From Solobacterium sp. (lineage in GTDB: Bacteria; Bacillota_I; Bacilli_A; Erysipelotrichales; Erysipelotrichaceae): 11,487 nt of DNA. The position numbers were made by a program, and so were the translations under genes. Where the stretch lies: assembly GCA_017543005.1 (NCBI GenBank), contig JAFWEA010000001.1:1-11487 (forward strand). The letters run 5' to 3'. The notes under the pieces were generated by a model. That model was not told the DNA's origin, searched no databases, and saw only the letters and a list, made by a program, of their open reading frames with translations. Below, piece by piece: positions 6,897 to 11,487 of this stretch (position 1 is the first letter of the stretch; the number at the start of each line of letters is the position of its first letter).

Positions 6897-6914
6897 TTTT
6901 TCTGTATGTTGCAA
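6886..6914 (-). promoter_or_regulatory. Promoter of the TetR gene
   Basis: On the minus strand TTGCAA (6914-6909) and TATATT (6891-6886) are 17 bp apart, a good sigma-70/SigA pattern. The -10 lies inside the palindrome, and the start of transcription falls about 24 bases before ATG 6855, supporting that start codon. Confidence 0.65.
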
Positions 6915-6980
6915 CAGCCTGCTGAATTGCCATGATTAGATGGATTCATCGAGTACTGGTAATGTACAGGAGGATAGATT

Positions 6981-8354
6981 ATGTCTGAAGAAAAAGGCAA
7001 AAAAGTAGGCCTTGTCAACCTCATCGGCATGGGACTCGGCGGTGCAATCGGTACAGGTATCTTTGTAATGCTCGGCTACGGCATTGCGTTTACCGGGAAT
7101 TCCATCGTTCCAGTTGTCATGATCGGCTGCTTCTACATGCTGCTGGCATATTGGTACCAGCTTTGCATGCCTTCAATTTTTGTTCTCAAGGGTGGTGATT
7201 ATTCGATGAAGCAGTTGCTGTTCACACCGCTGCTGACCGGTGTTTCTGCCTGGTTCCTTGTATTCACTTCCATGGCTTTGTCCAACTATGCGCTTGTCCT
7301 GTCAGATTATGTAATCATGCTGGCCCCCGGACTGGCTGCTGCAAGGACAATTCTTGCCGTTGTCATCATGACCCTGTTCTTTGTGTCATCCATCAAGGGT
7401 TCCAGATTCATGGTGCTTCTGGAGAACTATGTTACGTGGCTGCTGCTGGCCGCGATTGCGATCTTTGTGTTCTTTGGTGTCCCTAGAGTAAACGCAGGAG
7501 CGTTCTTCAGCGGCGGAGAAACCGGAAAGTTCTTCCTGAACGGACTGTCGGGTTTCTTTTCCGCGATTGCAATCATGGGGTTTGCCTGTCAGGGGACAAC
7601 CGGCGCCATCAACTTTTCCCCAGTCACGGATAATCCGAAGCGTACGATTCCTTCCGCAATTATCTGGACGAACGTATTCCTTGCGATTATCTATGGCCTG
7701 ATGGCATATGTCGGCGCAGGTGTACTCCCCATGGAGCAGACTGCCGGCGCAAATATCTCCGTTACCGCGGAAGCGATCCTGCCGCATGGTCTGTTCCTGT
7801 TCTTCGTTATCGGTGGAGGAATCGGGGCGATTGCTTCTTCGGCACTCGGTATGGTCGGCGGCATGCGTTATCCGCTGCTTTCAATCGCTGAAGACGGCTG
7901 GCTGCCGGCAGTGTTCAAAAAGAAAACAGAAAGCGGATATCCGTATGTCATTTACGCTGTCTACTATATTATTGCTGTCCTGCCGATCGTTACCGGCATG
8001 GGCATTGACACAATTGTATCGCTGATGATGGTTCCCACCATGCTGCTGAACATGTATCTGAACTATGCGTGCATCAAGCTGCCGGAACAGTTCCCGGAGC
8101 AGTGGGAAAAGAGATCCATCCGCATGTCCAAAATGTTCTACAAGATCTGCTGCGTGCTTGGCATCTTGGCTGCCGGTCTTGTTGCCGGGTATCTGCTCAA
8201 GGATATGTCACTGCGTGACAACATCATCACCATCGTGATGGTTGCGTTCCTGTTCATCATGTCCTGGCTCCGCATGAAGCAGGGAGCGGTTTCTCAGGAG
8301 ATGCTGAAAGAGCGCCGGGATACGGTTGTTCAGGAAGCCTTGGCCACAGAATAA
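6981..8354 (+). CDS. APC-superfamily amino acid/polyamine-type permease
   Basis: This 457-residue integral membrane protein has about twelve hydrophobic segments. The first carries the APC signature GLGGAIGTGIF (18-28), which in this family forms the unwound, substrate-binding part of TM1. TM6 follows in the region FFSAIAIMGFACQG (about 188-201). Members are secondary transporters of amino acids, polyamines or related amines, by proton symport or exchange. ATG 6981 has an ideal AGGAGG at 6968-6973 (7-nt spacing). It is divergent from the TetR gene and shares its operator region, so it is probably induced by a small ligand. The C-terminal tail of about 30 residues is charged. The family is secure; the substrate cannot be told. 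No metabolic enzyme is co-transcribed, since a terminator follows directly. Confidence 0.9.
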   Translation: MSEEKGKKVGLVNLIGMGLGGAIGTGIFVMLGYGIAFTGNSIVPVVMIGCFYMLLAYWYQLCMPSIFVLKGGDYSMKQLLFTPLLTGVSAWFLVFTSMALSNYALVLSDYVIMLAPGLAAARTILAVVIMTLFFVSSIKGSRFMVLLENYVTWLLLAAIAIFVFFGVPRVNAGAFFSGGETGKFFLNGLSGFFSAIAIMGFACQGTTGAINFSPVTDNPKRTIPSAIIWTNVFLAIIYGLMAYVGAGVLPMEQTAGANISVTAEAILPHGLFLFFVIGGGIGAIASSALGMVGGMRYPLLSIAEDGWLPAVFKKKTESGYPYVIYAVYYIIAVLPIVTGMGIDTIVSLMMVPTMLLNMYLNYACIKLPEQFPEQWEKRSIRMSKMFYKICCVLGILAAGLVAGYLLKDMSLRDNIITIVMVAFLFIMSWLRMKQGAVSQEMLKERRDTVVQEALATE

Positions 8355-8385
8355 AAGCAAAAGTATATCTGCATATATACGAAAA

Positions 8386-8417
8386 AAATCCCGGAGGATC
8401 ATAACCCTCCGGGATTT
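8386..8417. terminator. Bidirectional terminator between permease and thymidine kinase
   Basis: Twelve-base perfect arms (8386-8397 and 8406-8417, AAATCCCGGAGG and its complement) enclose an 8-base loop. On the minus strand the stem runs into seven T, ending tdk transcription strongly. On the plus strand the T-run is short (TTTATCTGTT). The genes converge here, and one hairpin serves both. Confidence 0.9.
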
Positions 8418-8436
8418 ATCTGTTGTCATGCCGTAA

Positions 8437-9039
8437 TCAGAACAATGTGATCGGTTCGACCTTGTCGCCCGGATCATCGGCTGTCAGCTTGCCTTCCAGG
8501 AAGTGCTTGCGGCAGAGGGCAATATATTCGTCATTGGCCCCCAGCATGACCTGGGCGCCGGTCCGCACAATACCGTGCTTGTTGTAGCGGGCGTTGCAGG
8601 TGGCTTTGCGGCCACACCAGCACATCGTCTTGACTTCCTTGATCTCATCGGCGATGGCCAGCAGCCGTTCACTGCCTTCAAACAGGTTCAGCTGGAAGTC
8701 GGAGCGCAGGCCGTAGCACATGACCGGCACGCCGAGCTCATCCACGATGCGGGCCAGGAAATCGATCTGTTCACGCTTGGCGAACTGGATCTCGTCCACG
8801 ATGATGACATCATAGCTTTTCAGTTCCTCATCGCTCATCATGCAGACCTGTTCCAGCAGCACACATTCCTTTTCCAGACCGATGCGGGAATGAATGATGT
8901 TGACACCGTCCCTGGTATCCAGGCTTGTCTTGGCCAGCAGGGCTTTCTGGCCCCGTTCCGTGTAATTGTATTCAACCATCAGCGCATTGGCTGTCTTGGA
9001 AGAGCCCATGGCTCCGTAATAGAAATAAAGTTTTGCCAT
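8437..9039 (-). CDS. tdk: Thymidine kinase (type II)
   Basis: The enzyme phosphorylates thymidine with ATP to dTMP in the salvage pathway, in the cytoplasm. It is 200 residues, the usual length. Visible features are the P-loop variant GAMGSSKT (9-16), the TRDG segment (42-45), Walker B with the catalytic Glu in DEIQF (82-86), the CYGLRSDF segment (108-115), and the C-terminal zinc-binding lasso region with MCWCG (Cys140, Cys142) and LCRKH (Cys176, His179) as likely metal ligands. ATG 9039 is chosen over GTG 9045 because GAGGT sits 8 nt before the ATG but too close to the GTG. It lies 55 bp downstream of the antitoxin gene in the same direction; a TAGAAT box in the gap suggests its own promoter. 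Confidence 0.95.
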   Translation of the reverse strand: MAKLYFYYGAMGSSKTANALMVEYNYTERGQKALLAKTSLDTRDGVNIIHSRIGLEKECVLLEQVCMMSDEELKSYDVIIVDEIQFAKREQIDFLARIVDELGVPVMCYGLRSDFQLNLFEGSERLLAIADEIKEVKTMCWCGRKATCNARYNKHGIVRTGAQVMLGANDEYIALCRKHFLEGKLTADDPGDKVEPITLF

Positions 9040-9062
9040 AATCACTTACCTCAGCTGTGATT

Positions 9063-9091
9063 ATTCTATCAGAAAAACAGACAGCTCAGAA
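9063..9091 (-). promoter_or_regulatory. Possible tdk promoter
   Basis: On the minus strand TAGAAT (9068-9063) has a weak TTCTGA at 17-bp spacing (9091-9086), in the gap between antitoxin and tdk. The -10 is good and the -35 poor. Confidence 0.35.
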
Positions 9092-9094
9092 TTC

Positions 9095-9400
9095 TCATTT
9101 CCTCGGCACAAATTCGATACGCAGATCCATATCCAGGACTTCGGCGATTTTTGCCAGCAGTTCTACAGAGGGATTTCTGATTCCGTGTTCGATTTTACTG
9201 ATATCTGCCTGGTGAATACCGGCGACTTCAGATAATTCTTTCTGGGAAAGATTGTTTTTTATCCTGAGATTAATCAGGGCCCGGGCAGCCTCATACTCCA
9301 GCTGAAGAGCCGCCAGTTCTGTCCTGAGTTCCTCATCCTGAGAAAGCTGCTGTACAAAATACTGCAGGGCATCAACTTCAAGAGTTTTCTTCCTGTTCAT
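9095..9400 (-). CDS. Xre-type helix-turn-helix antitoxin (HigA-like), apparently without an intact toxin
   Basis: This 101-residue protein has a helical N-terminal part (1-45) and a Cro/C1-type helix-turn-helix at about 48-90: NNLSQKELSEVAGIHQADIS, then KIEHGIRNPSVELL. ATG 9400 has GGAGG with about 6-nt spacing, better than ATG 9439 upstream. The layout, a short RelE/HigB C-terminal fragment overlapping its start by 23 bases, is that of a toxin-first HigBA-type module, in which this protein would neutralise the toxin and repress the operon. Because the toxin is only a fragment, it is an orphan antitoxin. It may remain as a repressor or protect against related incoming toxins. The HTH fold is firm; the module assignment is good. 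Confidence 0.85.
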   Translation of the reverse strand: MNRKKTLEVDALQYFVQQLSQDEELRTELAALQLEYEAARALINLRIKNNLSQKELSEVAGIHQADISKIEHGIRNPSVELLAKIAEVLDMDLRIEFVPRK

Positions 9401-9455
9401 GAGTATCCTCCAAAAACTGTTTTCTATATTTCCCGGCACGTTCGCTCTCAGCCAT
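9378..9455 (-). pseudogene. C-terminal fragment of a RelE/HigB-type toxin
   Basis: A 25-codon frame starting at ATG 9455, containing AESERAGKYRKQFLED, matches the last helix of RelE/HigB-type mRNA interferases, which typically ends like TP-x-xEIxxAxxYRxxF. It overlaps the antitoxin start by 23 bases, as toxin-antitoxin pairs often do. Intact toxins are about 100-120 residues; here a terminator lies only about 85 bases upstream, so the catalytic core is absent. The frame stays open for about 40 codons upstream, including FFLNQVVLLPVF, which might be a decayed beta-strand, but it passes through a palindrome. Confidence 0.6.
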
Positions 9456-9477
9456 GGATCTTTTATAACAAATCATA

Positions 9478-9510
9478 TGTACTTCTGTCGGAAATACCGG
9501 CAGAAGTACA
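9478..9510. repeat. Strong 14-bp inverted repeat upstream of the toxin fragment
   Basis: Arms 9478-9491 and 9497-9510 (TGTACTTCTGTCGG against CCGGCAGAAGTACA) pair along 14 positions with a single T-G mismatch (a G-U wobble in RNA on one strand) around loop AAATA. No T-run follows on either strand, so it is not a terminator. It could be an operator for the antitoxin, since on the minus strand a TATAAA box follows within 20 bases, or a small mobile palindrome inserted in the toxin gene. Confidence 0.7.
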
Positions 9511-9540
9511 ACCTGGTTAAGAAAGAATTGACATCTGATC

Positions 9541-9570
9541 AAAAAAGAAAAATGAGGTGGTAAACCTCAT
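9541..9570 (-). terminator. Intrinsic terminator upstream of the toxin fragment
   Basis: On the minus strand ATGAGGT and ACCTCAT arms (7 bp, 5-base loop) are followed by TTTTTCTTTTTT. It lies about 60 bases past the stop of the DUF1016-type remnant and would separate it from the antitoxin unit. Confidence 0.8.
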
Positions 9571-9628
9571 GGCATAAAATGGTGAATTCTGACAGCAATT
9601 TTTGGTTAATTTCTGCTTGCATATAACA

Positions 9629-9922
9629 CTATTGTGACTTTGTGGCCTCTTCCGTGTAAAACAGCCATGCATCTTTGTTTTCGACACGCATGAGAAGACG
9701 GTAGTGCGTCCAGCTTAATTCGCTACGCAGTGCGTAGCCATTTGGAAAAGTCAGATAAAACCGGCTCATATTCTTCAGATTGGCAACGGTGAAACCTTTT
9801 CCGAAGTCAGCTGTCATTTTCTCGGAAAGCTGTTGTATCAGCCGGATTCCATATTCTGCTTTATCTGATCTGTTCTGCTTTTCGACTATAGATCTGCCGA
9901 TTATGTTATTCGCTTGAATAGC
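9629..9922 (-). pseudogene. DUF1016/YhcG-type nuclease, N-terminal domain remnant
   Basis: About 97 codons match the N-terminal DUF1016 domain of the YhcG family (restriction-like PDDEXK proteins of about 340 residues). Visible landmarks are IIGRSIVEKQ, AEYGIRLIQQLSEKMTADFG, KGFTVANLKNMSRFYLTFP and LRSELSWTHYRLLMRVEN. The frame stops after EEATKSQ, where the family normally continues into an NWSxRxLxRQI motif and the C-terminal nuclease domain; none of that is present. The only ATG (9817) lies inside the conserved region, and the 5' part runs into the molybdoenzyme leader without a clear start, so both ends are lost. YhcG-type genes often sit near restriction-modification, defence or mobile loci. 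Confidence 0.8.
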
Positions 9923-9927
9923 AAAAA

Positions 9928-9945
9928 ATCCGATAGGATTCGGAT
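9928..9945. promoter_or_regulatory. Small dyad upstream of the molybdoenzyme
   Basis: ATCCGA (9928-9933) and TCGGAT (9940-9945) are inverted 6-base arms with 6 bases between, about 85 bases before ATG 10031. TTGAAT at 9914 could be a -35, but no good -10 follows at normal spacing. It is possibly a regulator site, weakly supported. Confidence 0.25.
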
Positions 9946-10030
9946 GATATTCGAAAGAAACACGGAGAATGATATGATAAACAGAGAAGATGTAACTGAT
10001 TTTTTACGGAATAAACAGGAGGGTACAACC

Positions 10031-11487
10031 ATGGCTGAATATGATGCTCTGAAAGCAAAGGTGCCGGGAGATGATACAGGCATCGAAGTGAAGCACTCGA
10101 TCTGTGCCATCTGTTCACCGGCTCCGCACTGCGGTCTGACCTGCTATGTCAAGGACGGTAAAGTCATCAAGGTGGAGGGCTGGGATGAACACCCGGATTC
10201 ACACGGTTCGCTGTGCACGAAGGGACTGTCCAACCGGGAATTCCTGTACCGGCCTGACCGGCTGCTGTACCCGCTGCGGCGGATCGGCGAGCGGGGTGAA
10301 GGAAAGTTCGAGCGGATCACCTGGGATGAGGCATATGCCGAGATTGCCGCAAGGCTCAACGGCATCAAGGCCGAATACGGGGCAGATAAAGTTGCCTTCT
10401 ATTCCGGATACAACAAGTGGTACCGGAGCATGCTGGCGCGGTTTGCGCATTCCTTCGGCACCCAGAACTACGGTACGGAACACTCGTCCTGCTTTGCGTC
10501 GGGGCTGATGGCCTGGCAGTGCGCGACCGGCATGGAAATGGGCATGAATGTCATGACGAAGTTGTTCATCGGCTGGGCGGCCAACGGCTATTATTCAATG
10601 TACCGGCTGCCCAAGGGCATCGAAAAGCTCAAGAAGATGACCGGGCTCAAGTATATTGTGGTTGACCCGCGCATCACCCCGGCTTCGGCCCGTTTTGCCG
10701 ACCTGCACCTGCGGCCGCGTCTCGGCACAGACGGGGCATTGGCACTGACGATCGCCAACCAGCTGATCGAGCATGGCTGGATTGACAGGGAATACATTGA
10801 TAAGCATGTGCACGGGTTCGAGCAGTATGCAAAGAGTGTAGAGGAATATACGCTGGAAAAGGGTGAGGAACTGACCGGGGTGCCGAAGGAGGATATCTGG
10901 AAGGCCGTGGAGATGATCCGGGATGCGGAAACGATGTCCATTTCGGAAAGCTCTGCGCCGCTGGCCCATCACCACAACGGCATGCAGAACTACCGCTGCA
11001 TCATGTCATTGCTGGCCATCACCGGCAATATCGGCACCCCGGGCGGACAGTACCCGAGTGAGGGAACCTTTGCCGAGCGGACCACCGGCTATGAGACGCA
11101 TGAAAGAGACTTCATGTTCGAGACATATCCACAGAATGTGGACAGGGCCGTCGGCGCCGATGTGCACCCGTTATGGTATGAGCTGCGCCGCGACATGCAG
11201 GCCAACGACCTGGCCCAGAATATCCTGAACCAGGATGAGCACTCCATCAGGGCCCTATACGCCCACGGCATGAACTACCGCATGTTTGCCGAAGATCAGA
11301 AATGGCTTGAAGCTTTTAAAAAACTCGATTTCTTCGTGGATATCGATCTGTTCATGACCGACAGTGCCAAGTGGGCGGACATTGTGTTGCCCTGCTGCAC
11401 CTCACTGGAGCGCAGTGAGTTCAAGGGCTATCCGGGCGCGGTCATCATGTATACCCACCCGGTTGTGAAGCCGTTAGGCGAAAGCAA
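10031..11487 (+). CDS. Molybdopterin oxidoreductase (DMSO reductase family), 3' truncated by window
   Basis: This catalytic subunit binds bis-MGD molybdenum (or tungsten) and a [4Fe-4S] cluster. With 485 residues visible and no stop, perhaps two thirds are present (family about 700-800). Near the N-terminus, Cys25, 28, 34 and 62 form C-x2-C-x5-C-x27-C, followed by KDGKVIKVEG (41-50) and LCTKG (61-65). Further on are EHSSCFASG, the likely metal-ligand region (Cys or Ser), VVDPRITPAS, LGTDGALAL and ADIVLPCCTSLERSE. No twin-arginine signal is seen, so it should act in the cytoplasm. ATG 10031 has a near-ideal AGGAGGG 7 nt away. An in-frame ATG at 9974 with GGAGA adds 19 residues (MINREDVTDFLRNKQEGTT) and may be the true start. 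Relatives in gut anaerobes include dehydroxylases and other reductases of small aromatics, so the substrate is open. Partner subunits, if any, lie past the window. Confidence 0.92.
   Translation, partial: MAEYDALKAKVPGDDTGIEVKHSICAICSPAPHCGLTCYVKDGKVIKVEGWDEHPDSHGSLCTKGLSNREFLYRPDRLLYPLRRIGERGEGKFERITWDEAYAEIAARLNGIKAEYGADKVAFYSGYNKWYRSMLARFAHSFGTQNYGTEHSSCFASGLMAWQCATGMEMGMNVMTKLFIGWAANGYYSMYRLPKGIEKLKKMTGLKYIVVDPRITPASARFADLHLRPRLGTDGALALTIANQLIEHGWIDREYIDKHVHGFEQYAKSVEEYTLEKGEELTGVPKEDIWKAVEMIRDAETMSISESSAPLAHHHNGMQNYRCIMSLLAITGNIGTPGGQYPSEGTFAERTTGYETHERDFMFETYPQNVDRAVGADVHPLWYELRRDMQANDLAQNILNQDEHSIRALYAHGMNYRMFAEDQKWLEAFKKLDFFVDIDLFMTDSAKWADIVLPCCTSLERSEFKGYPGAVIMYTHPVVKPLGES

Noticed and set aside
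6856..6933. Longer N-terminus for the TetR protein, starting at 6933
   Set aside because: It would place the start upstream of the -35/-10 and operator, and the extra residues do not resemble the family.
9528..9533. TTGACA on the plus strand as a promoter -35
   Set aside because: No -10-like sequence at 16-18 bp and no plus-strand gene nearby.
1..11487. CRISPR array, transposase gene, IS ends or tRNA genes
   Set aside because: No regularly spaced repeats, transposase motifs, or paired terminal repeats with target duplications were visible, although the remnants hint at past mobile activity.

Overview
The window looks like a chromosomal stretch from an anaerobic, probably gut-associated member of the Bacillota. 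The support is strong AGGAGG-type ribosome binding sites, several intrinsic terminators with T-runs, an Opp/Dpp-type peptide transporter, a type II thymidine kinase, and flavin- and molybdopterin-dependent redox genes typical of anaerobes. An Erysipelotrichia-like origin is a guess from overall gene style and was not tested by any search. The main coding regions have moderately high GC, and the stretch at about 9.1-10.0 kb is visibly more AT-rich.

Layout. (1) 3-5577, plus strand: a tightly spaced set starting with the 3' part of a fused two-domain peptide-type ABC ATPase. It is followed by a family 5 substrate-binding lipoprotein (4-bp overlap), an SDR-fold protein related to the 17-beta-HSD4/MFE-2 branch (11-bp gap), and, after a hairpin, a PHB-depolymerase-like alpha/beta hydrolase with an extra C-terminal domain. 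(2) 5585-6229, plus strand: two decayed genes, a MerR-type regulator broken by a stop and frameshifts, and a short open remnant of a multidomain old-yellow-enzyme/FAD oxidoreductase that has lost most of its length. A terminator and a promoter-like sequence lie between them. (3) 6230-8417: a TetR-type regulator (minus) divergent from a 12-TM APC-type permease (plus), with a perfect 19-bp palindrome over the promoter region. (4) 8386-9400, minus: thymidine kinase and a Xre-type antitoxin, sharing a strong terminator region with the permease. (5) 9378-9922, minus: remnants of a RelE/HigB-type toxin and a DUF1016/YhcG-type nuclease, with a strong hairpin and an intrinsic terminator. (6) 10031 to the end, plus: a large cytoplasmic molybdopterin oxidoreductase with an N-terminal iron-sulfur motif, cut by the window edge.

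How the genes may work together. The first block most simply reads as uptake plus intracellular processing of a peptide-like or ester-containing compound. Its SDR protein lacks the usual catalytic Tyr and Lys, so it may not be a standard dehydrogenase. The TetR/permease pair looks like a self-contained uptake unit under local repression. At least four gene remnants in about 4.4 kb, two in each of two clusters, mark this as a region of turnover between conserved genes. The best candidates for new biology are the substituted SDR with its hydrolase partner and the molybdoenzyme of unknown substrate.
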